From positions 62,001-126,000 of the forward strand of contig NZ_JARGZA010000001.1 of NCBI RefSeq assembly GCF_030973515.1: 64,000 nucleotides of DNA. The letters run 5' to 3'. The notes beneath the pieces are model-generated. The model saw only the letters and a program-made list of their open reading frames with translations, was not told the origin of the DNA and did not search any database. Every line of letters begins with the position of its first letter. Positions within the stretch are counted from its first letter, which is position 1. A program made the translations under genes and the position numbers. This document shows positions 17,443-25,705 of the stretch, piece by piece. This DNA is from Jannaschia maritima (GTDB lineage Bacteria > Pseudomonadota > Alphaproteobacteria > Rhodobacterales > Rhodobacteraceae).

Positions 17443-17483
17443 CCCAGTTGAACCTACAGACAAACGTTTCACCTTCAACTGGG
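17443..17483 (+). promoter_or_regulatory. Stem-loop in the ihfA leader next to the start codon
   Basis: CCCAGTTGAA (17443-17452) and TTCAACTGGG (17474-17483) are perfectly complementary 10-base arms around a 21-base loop. The 3' arm ends nine bases before the ihfA ATG and contains the only purine-rich stretch (CTGGGA) that could serve as ribosome site. Folding would therefore hide it, suggesting translational control of ihfA (inference). Confidence 0.55.
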
Positions 17484-17492
17484 ATAGTCTCC

Positions 17493-17795
17493 ATGACCGG
17501 TAAGACACTGACCCGAATGGACCTGAGCGAGGCCGTCTTCCGCGAGGTCGGACTCAGCCGCAACGATAGCGCGGGGCTCGTCGCGTCCGTGCTCAACCAT
17601 ATCTCCGACGCGCTAGTGGATGGCGAGCAGGTCAAGATCAGCTCGTTCGGCACGTTCAGCACGCGGGACAAGTCGGCCCGCATCGGCCGCAATCCGAAGA
17701 CGGGGGAGGAGGCGCCGATCCCGCCCCGTCGCGTCCTGACGTTCCGGCCGAGCCACCTGCTGAAGGATCGCGTCGCAGCCGGGAACAAGGCCTGA
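17493..17795 (+). CDS. ihfA: Integration host factor subunit alpha
   Basis: Exactly 100 residues from the ATG at 17493 ([20 protein letters not shown]), the usual IhfA length. The DNA-intercalating beta-arm region with [14 protein letters not shown] is conserved. IHF bends DNA at promoters, origins and recombination sites. The partner ihfB is not in the window. The open frame extends upstream to 17355, but that part is the structured leader. Position after fabH and before a MerR-type gene is conserved in the group. Confidence 0.95.
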   Translation: MTGKTLTRMDLSEAVFREVGLSRNDSAGLVASVLNHISDALVDGEQVKISSFGTFSTRDKSARIGRNPKTGEEAPIPPRRVLTFRPSHLLKDRVAAGNKA

Positions 17796-17799
17796 CACC

Positions 17800-18654
17800 T
17801 TGCCGCGGGGAGGCGACAAGGCAGACGGCGCGTTCCGGACGATCCGCGAGGTCGCGGATTGGCTCGGCGTGCCCACGCACGTCCTGCGGTTCTGGGAATC
17901 GAAGTTCGACCACGTCGCCCCCGTGAAGGGGTCCGGGGGGCGGCGGTACTATCGCCCCGACGATATGCGTATGCTGGGCGGCATCAAGGTCCTGCTGCAC
18001 GATCAGGGTCAGACGATCCGTGCGGTCATCCAGAAGATGGAGGACGAGGGCCCGCTGAGCGTCATGGCCCTGTCGCCCGCGCTGGACGCCGTCGACGCGG
18101 TGGAGGCCAAGCCGCGCAAGCCGCGCAAGGTCATCCGGCCGGGATCGGATGGTCCGGGGGAAGGCGACGCCGTGGTCGAGGTGCCGACCGGTCCGGACGA
18201 CCCCGCCGCGGTGCCGGACGCGGCCCCGAGCGACCCGGTGTCCGACCCCCAGCCAGATTCCGTTCCAGTCGACGCCGTGTCGATCACGGGCTTCCAGTCC
18301 AAGCGCCGGCAACCCGTGCCCGATCCGGACCTCGCGGACGCGCAACCGGTCGAGACGGGGTTCCCCGGGGTCGCGTCGAACGACGGGGGCGGCCAGGATC
18401 CGATCCTGGCGGACCAACCCGTCCAGCCCGACGACGTGGACGACGGGTCGGGACTGGGGTTCGGCGGGGACGATCCGCCGCCTCCGACGCCGCTCGACCG
18501 AGACGATCCCTCGCCGGGCGACCCGTCCCCCGCCGTGGCGGCCTTGCGCTTGGTTCGCGATGGAGGGCGTCCCACGGACAAGCGCCGGTTGCGCCGACTG
18601 ACCCGGCGATTGCGCGGCCTCATCGACGAGATCGAGGAGGATCTCGCGTCCTGA
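17800..18654 (+). CDS. MerR family transcriptional regulator with long disordered tail
   Basis: 284 residues. Residues about 12-80 form a MerR winged helix ([25 protein letters not shown], then [14 protein letters not shown]). From about 95 to 255 the protein is proline- and aspartate-rich low-complexity sequence, ending in a short basic helix ([22 protein letters not shown]). No metal-binding cysteines follow the HTH, so it is not a metal sensor. The start is a TTG at 17800; no ATG or GTG lies near the HTH. It follows ihfA by four bases and precedes tRNA-Pro. Its target is unknown. Confidence 0.85.
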   Translation: MPRGGDKADGAFRTIREVADWLGVPTHVLRFWESKFDHVAPVKGSGGRRYYRPDDMRMLGGIKVLLHDQGQTIRAVIQKMEDEGPLSVMALSPALDAVDAVEAKPRKPRKVIRPGSDGPGEGDAVVEVPTGPDDPAAVPDAAPSDPVSDPQPDSVPVDAVSITGFQSKRRQPVPDPDLADAQPVETGFPGVASNDGGGQDPILADQPVQPDDVDDGSGLGFGGDDPPPPTPLDRDDPSPGDPSPAVAALRLVRDGGRPTDKRRLRRLTRRLRGLIDEIEEDLAS

Positions 18655-18718
18655 CCGCGCGCCCGGAGGCGAATGCCCGCTTGCGCCCCGGGGCGACATC
18701 GCTATGAAGCCGCTCAGT

Positions 18719-18795
18719 CGGGCTATGGCGCAGCCTGGTAGCGCGTCCGTCTGGGGGACGGAAGGTCGCAGGTTCGAGTCCTGCTAGCCCGACCA
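18719..18795 (+). tRNA. tRNA-Pro (anticodon GGG)
   Basis: 77-nt cloverleaf with the CCA encoded. The acceptor arms CGGGCTA and TAGCCCG pair fully. The anticodon stem TCCGT/ACGGA encloses the loop CTGGGGG, giving anticodon GGG. The T-arm carries GGTTCGAGTCC. It lies between the MerR-type gene and dcd. Confidence 0.95.
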
Positions 18796-18800
18796 TGACC

Positions 18801-18830
18801 ACGCCCTGCCCCGATGGGGTGGGGCGTTTT
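18801..18830 (+). terminator. Rho-independent terminator after tRNA-Pro
   Basis: ACGCCCTGCCCC and GGGGTGGGGCGT form a GC-rich stem with a two-base internal mismatch and a short GAT loop, followed by TTTT. It begins six bases after the tRNA CCA end and stops about 16 bases before the dcd start. Confidence 0.75.
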
Positions 18831-18846
18831 CGCATATGGGGGGATC

Positions 18847-19905
18847 ATGGGCGTTCTGTCCGACGACCAGATCAGGGCCGCCATCGGCGACGGCACGATG
18901 GCGTGTCCGGATCCCGCCCCCGGCCAGGTGCAGCCCGCATCGCTGGACCTGCGCCTGGGGGACGTCGCGCACCGCATGCGGGCGTCCTTCCTTCCGGGAC
19001 GGGAGGCGCGGGTCGCGGACCGACTTGCGCAGTTCGAGATGCACGCCATGCCGCTGACCGGTGGCGCCGTCCTCGAACGTGGATGCGTCTATCTCGTGCC
19101 CCTGGTGGAATCGGTCGCGCTGCCCGACGACACCGCCGCGGTCGCCAACGCGAAGTCTTCGACCGGCCGATTGGACCTGCTCACCCGCTTGGTGACGGAT
19201 GGTGGCAAGGAGTTCGATCGCGTGGCGGCTGGCTATCGGGGCCCGCTCTACGCGGAGATATGTCCCAGGTCGTTCAGCGTCCTCGTGCGTCCGGGCATGC
19301 GGCTGAACCAGTTGCGGCTGCGGCGGGGGCGGGCGGCGCTGGACGATGCCGCCTTGCAGGCGCTGCACGCCCGAACGCCCCTGGTGGATGGAGCACCCAC
19401 GATCGATGGCGGGCTGGCCTTCTCCGTCGATCTGTCGCCCGGACCGGGGGATCTGGTGGGGTGGCGGGCCAAGCCCCATGCGGGTGTGGTCGACCTGGAC
19501 AGAATCGGCGCCTACGACCCCCATGACTTCTGGGAACCCATCCGAACGCGGGAGCGGCGGGTCGTGCTGGACCCGGGCGCCTTCTACATCCTCGTCAGCC
19601 GGGAGGCGGTGACGATCCCGCCAGACCATGCCGCCGAGATGGCCCCCTACCTCGCGATGGTGGGGGAGTTCCGGGTGCACTACGCCGGATTCTTCGATCC
19701 GGGCTTCGGGTTGGAGGCACCCGCCCGCGGCGTGCTGGAGGTCCGTTGCCACGAGGCCCCCTTCGTCCTGGAACACGGACAGGTCGTCGGACGCCTCGTC
19801 TACGAGGCGATGGAGCAGGTGCCGAGCGCCGTGTACGGTCGGGACATCGCGTCGAACTATCACGGGCAGGGCTTGAAGCTCGCGAAGCAGTTTGCGGCGC
19901 CGTGA
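18847..19905 (+). CDS. dcd: 2'-deoxycytidine 5'-triphosphate deaminase, double-length form
   Basis: 352 residues, nearly twice the 193 residues of E. coli Dcd. The N-terminal half has the Dcd/dUTPase pattern MGVLSDDQIR, QPASLDLRLGD and a KSSTGRLDLLTRLVTDGG segment. The C-terminal half repeats a dUTPase-like arrangement (VGEFRVHYAGFFDPGFG, then SNYHGQGLKLAKQF). The enzyme makes dUTP from dCTP for thymidylate synthesis. This long form occurs in alphaproteobacteria. The ATG at 18847 fits the conserved N-terminus. Confidence 0.85.
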   Translation: MGVLSDDQIRAAIGDGTMACPDPAPGQVQPASLDLRLGDVAHRMRASFLPGREARVADRLAQFEMHAMPLTGGAVLERGCVYLVPLVESVALPDDTAAVANAKSSTGRLDLLTRLVTDGGKEFDRVAAGYRGPLYAEICPRSFSVLVRPGMRLNQLRLRRGRAALDDAALQALHARTPLVDGAPTIDGGLAFSVDLSPGPGDLVGWRAKPHAGVVDLDRIGAYDPHDFWEPIRTRERRVVLDPGAFYILVSREAVTIPPDHAAEMAPYLAMVGEFRVHYAGFFDPGFGLEAPARGVLEVRCHEAPFVLEHGQVVGRLVYEAMEQVPSAVYGRDIASNYHGQGLKLAKQFAAP

Positions 19906-19932
19906 TCGGCCCGGGTCCGACACGGCCCACCT

Positions 19933-20334
19933 TCAATCGTCCGGTTCGAACGCCAGCGCCACCCCGTTGATGCAGTAACGCAGGCCCGTGGGTTGCGGAC
20001 CGTCCGGGAACACGTGCCCCAGATGCCCGTCGCAGCGATTGCAGTGCACTTCCGTCCGCGTCATGAACCAGGACTTGTCCACGCTTTCACCCACGGCTTC
20101 GCCATCGGTCCCGTCGACGGGCTGATAGAAGCTCGGCCAGCCCGTGCCGCTGTCGAACTTGGCGGCCTGATCGAAGACCGGCTGCCCGCATCCCGCACAG
20201 ACATAGGTGCCGGGTTCCTTCGGGAAATCCTCGTGCGTGCCGGCCCGTTCGGTTCCGTGCTTGCGCAGGACCTTGAACGCCTCCGGCGGCAACTGCGCGC
20301 GCCACTCGTCCTCCGACTTGACGACCTTCTCCAT
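19933..20334 (-). CDS. msrB: Peptide-methionine (R)-S-oxide reductase
   Basis: 133 residues, repairing methionine-R-sulfoxide in proteins. It has the zinc cysteines in CAGCG and CNRCDGH, the family signature FDSGTGWPSFYQP and the catalytic Cys in RYCINGVALAF. The ATG at 20334 is preceded by GAGAGGG. It is convergent with dcd and divergent from the acyltransferase gene. Confidence 0.96.
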   Translation of the reverse strand: MEKVVKSEDEWRAQLPPEAFKVLRKHGTERAGTHEDFPKEPGTYVCAGCGQPVFDQAAKFDSGTGWPSFYQPVDGTDGEAVGESVDKSWFMTRTEVHCNRCDGHLGHVFPDGPQPTGLRYCINGVALAFEPDD

Positions 20335-20389
20335 TCTCTGCCCTCTCCTCGATGGCCCGGTGTGGCCCGGCACAGGTAGGGGGGGCACC

Positions 20390-21073
20390 ATGGGGCGGCA
20401 AGGCATCGGGACGGACCGTCGGATCGGACGGTGGCGCGTGCGCATCCGGTCCGATGGACCGGACCTGGGGGGGGCGATGGCGTTCCGGGCGGCGGCGTTC
20501 CGGGGCGGTGCGGACGACCGCGATCGATTCGACGCGGACGCCGCCCACCTGACCGTGGAAGGAATGGGGACGGTCGCCTATGCCCGGCTGCTGGATCCGC
20601 GGCGGGCCAGCTATGCCGGCCTGACCTATGATCTGCGCCCCGTCCTCGCCCGATACGCCGCCCCGTGGGAGATCGGGCGCGTCGCCCTGCAGGCCGGCTT
20701 CGGGCCCGACGTCGCGCGCATGGTCCTGTCGGTCGTCGTGGATGCGGCACGCGAGGGTGGTGCGGATCTTCTGATGGGGTGTACGTCGATGCCGTTGCAG
20801 GGGGCGCCCCGGCTGGGCGCGCTGCGCCGGCACGTGGGACCCTGGAGCCCGGGCCGGCGATCCGGGGCGGAGACGGTGCCGCTCGGCCCCGCAGGGACGC
20901 GCCGGGATTTGTCGGACCTCCTGCGGCTGTACCTGTCGCTCGGGGCCGTCGTGTCGGATCACGCAATCGTCGATCGCGACCTGGGGACCGTCCACGTATG
21001 CACCATGCTGCCGCTGGCCGACATCCCCACGCGCCGATTGTCCGCCCTCGCGTCCCCGGTTGCGGTCGGCTGA
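20390..21073 (+). CDS. GNAT acyltransferase, OlsB / hemolysin-like family
   Basis: 227 residues resembling the L-ornithine N-alpha-acyltransferase (OlsB) family, which starts ornithine lipid synthesis. Supporting features are RFRI-type N-terminus (WRVRIRS), FRAAAFRGGADDRDRFDADAAHL (the D-x-FD-x-A/D-C/A-H-L pattern) and IGRVALQAGFG. Ornithine lipids are common in Rhodobacteraceae. No olsA is adjacent, so the substrate is inferred. The ATG at 20390 follows a G-rich stretch; the longer open frame to 20207 overlaps msrB and is discounted. Confidence 0.72.
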   Translation: MGRQGIGTDRRIGRWRVRIRSDGPDLGGAMAFRAAAFRGGADDRDRFDADAAHLTVEGMGTVAYARLLDPRRASYAGLTYDLRPVLARYAAPWEIGRVALQAGFGPDVARMVLSVVVDAAREGGADLLMGCTSMPLQGAPRLGALRRHVGPWSPGRRSGAETVPLGPAGTRRDLSDLLRLYLSLGAVVSDHAIVDRDLGTVHVCTMLPLADIPTRRLSALASPVAVG

Positions 21074-21094
21074 CGGGGCGGATACGCGGCGGCC

Positions 21095-22912
21095 ATGGCC
21101 CGCGCCCCCTTGCTGCAACTATCCGATATCTCCCTGACCTTCGGGGGCGAGCCTGTCTTCGCCGACCTGTCCTTGGTGGTGCAGCCGGGCGATCGCATCG
21201 CACTGGTCGGGCGGAACGGATCGGGGAAGTCCACGCTGCTGAAGGTCATGGCCGGACTGGTCGAGCCCGACCGCGGGGACCGCGTGCTGGGGCCGGGGAC
21301 GACCGTCGGCTACATGGAGCAGGACCCGACGATGGAGGGGTTCGCGACGCTGGGTGATTACGCGGCCGCGACCCTGGCGCCGGAGGACGCATGGCGGATC
21401 GAGGCCGCGGCGGAGGGGCTGAAGCTGTCGCTCGACCGGGATCCGGGGCGGGCCTCGGGGGGGGAGCGGCGGCGCGCGGCGTTGGCGCGCCTGCTGGCCG
21501 AAGCGCCGGGGCTGATGCTTCTGGACGAGCCGACGAACCACCTGGACATCGAAGCCATCGCCTGGCTGGAGGCGGAGTTGGCGCAGACGCAGGCGGCCTA
21601 TGTCCTGATCTCCCACGACAGGGCCTTCCTACGCGCCTTGACCCGCGCAACGCTGTGGATCGATCGCGGCGCCGTCCGGCGCCAGGACAAAGGGTTCGAC
21701 GCGTTCGAGGGGTGGCGCGACACCGTCTGGGCGGAGGAGGATGCCGCGCGTCACAAGCTGGACCGCAAGATCGCGGCCGAAGCGCGCTGGGCGGTCGAAG
21801 GGATCAGCGCCCGGCGCAAGCGGAACCAGGGCCGGGTCCGCGCGCTGGGGAAGTTGCGGGCCCAACGCGACGGGCAGGTCCGACGCCAGGGCACGGCGGC
21901 GATGGAACTGGACGCGGCCCCGCAATCGGGCAAACGCGTGATCGAGGCCAAGGGGGTGGCGAAGGCGTTCGGCGAGGCCACGATCGTCCGCGACTTCGAC
22001 CTGCGGGTGGCCAAGGGCGACCGCGTCGCCTTCGTCGGGCCGAACGGGGCGGGCAAGACGACGCTGGTGAACCTGCTGATCGGGCAGGACGACCCCGACG
22101 AAGGCACCGTCCAGTTGGGCAAGAACCTGGAGCTCGCGGTCTTCGACCAGGCCCGCGCGCAGTTGGAGCCCGACGCGACCTTGTGGGACACGCTGACGCT
22201 GGATCCGCAACTGGGGGTCAGCGGCGCGTCCGATCAGGTGATGGTCCGGGGCACGCCGCGGCACGTCGCCGGCTATCTGAAGGACTTCCTATTCGACGAC
22301 CGGCGCCTGAAGGCGCCCGTCCGGTCCCTGTCGGGGGGTGAGAAGGCGCGCCTGCTGTTGGCGCGCATCATGGCGATGCCGTCCAACCTGCTGGTCCTGG
22401 ACGAACCCACGAACGACCTGGACGTCGAGACGCTCGACCTGCTGCAGGAGGTTCTGGACGGCTTCGATGGCACGGTCCTGCTGGTCAGCCACGACCGGGA
22501 CTTTCTGGACCGCGTGGCCACCCTGACCGTGGCGCCCCTGGGCGGGGGGCGGTGGGGCGTGTTCGCAGGCGGCTGGACGGACTATGCGATGCAGCGTCCG
22601 GACGCGGCGGAGCAAGCCGGACTGGCATCCAGGCGCAAGGCCGCGAAGGCCGGGGTGAAGCCTGCCGCCGACCCCGTCCAACCGGCCCTGTCCTTCACGC
22701 AAGCCCATCGGCTGAAGGCCCTGCCGGACGAGATCGCGCGGCTGGAGGCGGAGATCGCGAAGCTGGCGGAGCTGCTGTCCGACGCGGACCTGTTCGCGAC
22801 CCAGCCTGCGAAGTTCCGCAAGGCCACGGACATGCTGGCGGAGCGTCAGGCCGCGCTGACGGCGGCGGAGGACGAATGGCTGCAATTGGAGGATTTGGCG
22901 GCGCAGGGTTGA
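21095..22912 (+). CDS. ABC-F family ATPase (Uup-like)
   Basis: 605 residues with two ABC domains and no membrane segments. The Walker A sites are GRNGSGKST (about residue 48) and GPNGAGKTT (about 315). The signatures are SGGERRRAALARLL and LSGGEKARLLLARI, and each Walker B ends LDEPTNHLD or LDEPTNDLD. A C-terminal coiled coil (about 540-605) is typical of Uup, which binds DNA or ribosomes. ABC-F proteins act on stalled ribosomes; this one would be a housekeeping member. It begins 21 bases after the acyltransferase gene. Confidence 0.92.
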   Translation: MARAPLLQLSDISLTFGGEPVFADLSLVVQPGDRIALVGRNGSGKSTLLKVMAGLVEPDRGDRVLGPGTTVGYMEQDPTMEGFATLGDYAAATLAPEDAWRIEAAAEGLKLSLDRDPGRASGGERRRAALARLLAEAPGLMLLDEPTNHLDIEAIAWLEAELAQTQAAYVLISHDRAFLRALTRATLWIDRGAVRRQDKGFDAFEGWRDTVWAEEDAARHKLDRKIAAEARWAVEGISARRKRNQGRVRALGKLRAQRDGQVRRQGTAAMELDAAPQSGKRVIEAKGVAKAFGEATIVRDFDLRVAKGDRVAFVGPNGAGKTTLVNLLIGQDDPDEGTVQLGKNLELAVFDQARAQLEPDATLWDTLTLDPQLGVSGASDQVMVRGTPRHVAGYLKDFLFDDRRLKAPVRSLSGGEKARLLLARIMAMPSNLLVLDEPTNDLDVETLDLLQEVLDGFDGTVLLVSHDRDFLDRVATLTVAPLGGGRWGVFAGGWTDYAMQRPDAAEQAGLASRRKAAKAGVKPAADPVQPALSFTQAHRLKALPDEIARLEAEIAKLAELLSDADLFATQPAKFRKATDMLAERQAALTAAEDEWLQLEDLAAQG

Positions 22913-22970
22913 CCCGTACCCCTCGAACGCGCGTCTCTGCGACAATCGTACGACGACGGGGGCGGGCGAC

Positions 22971-23504
22971 ATGGACGATACGATCGGACGGCCGGACGAC
23001 GATCACGTCGATCTGAATCACGTATCACTCCTCCGGATGAGCTATCTGACGCAGCAGAACCGCGCGTTGATCGCGCAGGTCCAGTTCGCCGACGCGAAGG
23101 CGGGCGCCTTGCTGGCGGTGATGGGGCTCGTCGTCACGCGCGAGCCGGACATGCTGATCGGAGTCACGCAGGCGGAGCCGTTCGGCATCGCCTATGCGGT
23201 CGCGCTGGCCGCGGCACTGGTCTTCGCGTTGGCGACCGTCTTCCCCCGCTACCCCGGCAAGCGCGGCCGGGCCCGGATCGCGGAGGGGGAGCGGTGGTCC
23301 TGGCTGGCGATGCGGGCGCGTGGCGACGACTTCGCGGCCTGGGCCACGGGGGCCGAGACGGCGGATCTGGTCGGATCCGCCGCACGCTCCAACGTCGGCC
23401 TGTCGCGCGTGATACACGCGAAGTTCAGGATGATGCGCTTGGCCTTCGCCGCCGCGGGCGTCCTGTTCGGTTTGACGGCGGCCCGGTACGCCGGCGTGGC
23501 CTAG
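22971..23504 (+). CDS. PycTM-like (DUF5706) two-helix membrane protein
   Basis: 177 residues. An N-terminal helix contains VQFADAKAGALLAVMG, the hallmark of Pycsar-effector transmembrane proteins. Two further hydrophobic segments lie at about 62-82 and 152-172. Between them is a soluble part with LVGSAARSNVGLSRVIHAKFRMM, matching the family's C-terminal helix. In Pycsar defence such proteins are membrane-disrupting effectors activated by cyclic pyrimidine nucleotides. No nucleotide cyclase gene lies next to it, so it is an orphan or has another role. It overlaps the stop of the convergent lipoprotein gene by four bases. Confidence 0.6.
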   Translation: MDDTIGRPDDDHVDLNHVSLLRMSYLTQQNRALIAQVQFADAKAGALLAVMGLVVTREPDMLIGVTQAEPFGIAYAVALAAALVFALATVFPRYPGKRGRARIAEGERWSWLAMRARGDDFAAWATGAETADLVGSAARSNVGLSRVIHAKFRMMRLAFAAAGVLFGLTAARYAGVA

Positions 23505-24175
23505 GCGCAGATGCCGGGCAGGTCGGCGGCCCAGGGCACGGTGACGATGCGGGGGAACGCGTCCGGCGGGGCCACGGGCAGGACGGGGGACAGCAGGTCG
23601 AACAGGCGGGCCGTCCGTTCGCCGTCGCTGTCGAGCGTGGCGCAGCAAAGGTATTCCTCCACCAGGGAGGCCTGTTCCTCGTATCCGCGGGCCAGGAAGG
23701 GGGCCGCGTCCTCACTGACGAACAGATAGGGGTCGTCGGTGAACACCTGCTCGCCCAACGCCTTGAGCGGGTGATAGCCCGTCAGCGCGCGGTTCTGCCA
23801 TTGCCAGACATGCGTCATCTCGTGCGCGAAGAACATCGCCAGGGCCAGGTCCAGCGGCTCGCCCGCCACGAAGTCGGGGGGCGCGATGACGGGGGCCGCG
23901 AACAGGCGCTGGAACACCACGATCCCGCCCGTGCGCGCGGTGATGCGTCCCGTCAGCGGCGGGCCGATGCGTTCGCGGCAGGTGACGCGGGGCCGCGCGT
24001 CGTAGGTGATGGGGAAGATCGACACGGCCGGGGTGGCGGTGATGCGCACCGCGTCCACGTCCAGCGTGTCGCCGTGCAGGGGGGCCAGGAACGCGACCTC
24101 CGCCTCCGTCAGGGGGCGGCCGCCGCAGGCCGACAGCACGGCGAGGGATGCCAACGCCAGCCAGGCGGATCGCAT
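23501..24175 (-). CDS. Putative lipoprotein with HExxH zinc-protease motif
   Basis: 224 residues with a lipoprotein signal (VLSACGG; Cys at about 18) and the zinc-peptidase-type helix FFAHEMTHVWQWQ near residue 120. A second acidic stretch, EEQASLVEEY, further on could give the third metal ligand. The sequence between resembles DUF4157-type extracellular metallopeptidase domains, but the match is by motif only. It is 14 bases downstream of the DUF1194 gene on the same strand, so the two are probably co-transcribed. The substrate is unknown. Confidence 0.6.
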   Translation of the reverse strand: MRSAWLALASLAVLSACGGRPLTEAEVAFLAPLHGDTLDVDAVRITATPAVSIFPITYDARPRVTCRERIGPPLTGRITARTGGIVVFQRLFAAPVIAPPDFVAGEPLDLALAMFFAHEMTHVWQWQNRALTGYHPLKALGEQVFTDDPYLFVSEDAAPFLARGYEEQASLVEEYLCCATLDSDGERTARLFDLLSPVLPVAPPDAFPRIVTVPWAADLPGICA

Positions 24176-24189
24176 CGCGGCCGCCCCCT

Positions 24190-24891
24190 TCAGTCCGCGC
24201 GCGCCACGCGCCGGGGCGGCATCCTGCCCGCGATCTCCAGGATCAGCTTGCGGCGGATGGCGTCGACGAACGTGTCCCGCGTCGCGGCCTCCACCACGAA
24301 GGCGCCGTTCCCGCCGATGATCCGCCGTTCGTAGACGTCCGGCAGGTCGGCGCGCGCGCCTTCCGCCGTGACGGCCAGCGCGTTGATCGTGATGCCGTCC
24401 GCCACGACCGCGTCGCGGGCCTGCTCGATCGGCGGGCCATAGGTGTTCCCGTCCGTGTCGCCGGAGAAGTCGATGACCTTCCGCCACCCTTCGATGTCGT
24501 TCCCGTCGATCAGGTCCCGTCCGAACAGCAGGGCCGACCCGATGGCGTTCCGCCCGTTCGATCCGCGCGGCCCCCCGTCGGTCAGGGCGGCGGCGAAGGC
24601 CCGGGCCTGATCCTCCGTCGCGATGCGGGTCCAGGGCACGACCACACCCTGTCCGGTCGCCCATTCGACGTATGTCACGGCGATGGAGCCATAGGCCGTC
24701 TCCGCGATGGCCCCCAGCACGCGGGGATCGGTGATCGCCTTGGCATAGCTGAGGCGCTGGAACATCAACTCCGCCTGGCTGATGGAGCCGGACGCGTCGG
24801 CCAGCAGAACCAGTTCCAGGTCCGTGTCCTGCGCCGCGGCGGGCGTCGTCAGGCAAAGGAGGAGGGCGAGGCGGTGGAGGAACGGGGGCAT
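24190..24891 (-). CDS. Secreted DUF1194 / von Willebrand factor A-like protein
   Basis: 233 residues with a signal peptide ending near TPAAAQD. The mature protein is a vWA-type domain with the MIDAS motif DASGS at about residue 31 and a second metal-site segment, DFSGDTDGNTYG. This is the DUF1194 family, common in Rhodobacterales and of unknown function. vWA domains bind proteins through a divalent metal. It probably shares a transcript with the adjacent HExxH lipoprotein. Confidence 0.8.
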   Translation of the reverse strand: MPPFLHRLALLLCLTTPAAAQDTDLELVLLADASGSISQAELMFQRLSYAKAITDPRVLGAIAETAYGSIAVTYVEWATGQGVVVPWTRIATEDQARAFAAALTDGGPRGSNGRNAIGSALLFGRDLIDGNDIEGWRKVIDFSGDTDGNTYGPPIEQARDAVVADGITINALAVTAEGARADLPDVYERRIIGGNGAFVVEAATRDTFVDAIRRKLILEIAGRMPPRRVARAD

Positions 24892-24970
24892 GGCGGAAGC
24901 GTAGCAGATCGGATGCGGGGGGCCAGCGAAACACGCGACCCTGCCGTGCGCCCGCGACCCCGTGGCGCGA

Positions 24971-25705
24971 TCAGCTGTCCGCGACGCAGGCGGGCGTGAT
25001 GCCCAAGGCCAGTACGGGGCAGCCGCCGTTGCGGCCCGCGTCCAGGCGGTACAGGAGCTTGCCCATCCAGGTGGTGGAGGCGCCGAACTTGGCCGCCACG
25101 GGGGTCGCGCCTTCTGTCCCGTCGTCGTTCAGGACGCGCCCGAGCGAACGCAGATAGCGCGCGTCGAGCGACGCGCCCCGCGTCAGGATGATGCCGACGT
25201 CCACCGCGCCGGAGGCATAGAACGCGCCGAACGCGGCCAGGTCGCGGTCGTAGGTCTGGTCCTTGCTGTTCCATTCCAGGTCCAGCGCGACCCGCCCGTG
25301 GACGAAGTCGATGCGGTGCCCGTCCAGGAACCCCATGCGATCGTAGCGCGCCAGGACGCGGCCGTCGCGGGCGGAATGCAGGCGCACGTTCAAGTCGGCG
25401 GCGACGCGCGTTTCCTGCCAGTCGGGGCCGAACAGGGTGTCCACGTACTTGGCGATCGGTCCCTTGCTGCCGCCGGGGCTGCGGATCATCGTCTTGGTGA
25501 TCCGGAACCGGCGCAGGGCGTCCAGCACCTGCGCGTACTGGTCCGGGAAGCTGCCCGCCAGGATCGTGGCGGCGTTGCGATAGCTGAACACCTCGAACCG
25601 GGCGCGGATGTCGGCGGGCACGTGACGGTCCACAAGGGCCGCCGCGTCCGCCACGTCGCCCGCGCTGACGTCGGCGTCGAACAGGCCGGGCTGGGTCCCG
25701 TTCAT
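24971..25705 (-). CDS. BglII/BstYI-like type II restriction endonuclease
   Basis: 244 residues. The family call rests on IRARFEVFSYRNAATIL near the start and a central catalytic-looking segment, HRIDFVHGRVALDLEWNSKDQ, where D133 and E144 with N146 resemble the D..ExQ metal site of BglII and BstYI. The ATG overlaps the methylase stop codon (ATGA), a typical restriction-modification arrangement that makes the methylase first. The recognition sequence cannot be read from the protein; BglII-fold relatives often cut sites containing GATC. No other product fits as well. Confidence 0.72.
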   Translation of the reverse strand: MNGTQPGLFDADVSAGDVADAAALVDRHVPADIRARFEVFSYRNAATILAGSFPDQYAQVLDALRRFRITKTMIRSPGGSKGPIAKYVDTLFGPDWQETRVAADLNVRLHSARDGRVLARYDRMGFLDGHRIDFVHGRVALDLEWNSKDQTYDRDLAAFGAFYASGAVDVGIILTRGASLDARYLRSLGRVLNDDGTEGATPVAAKFGASTTWMGKLLYRLDAGRNGGCPVLALGITPACVADS

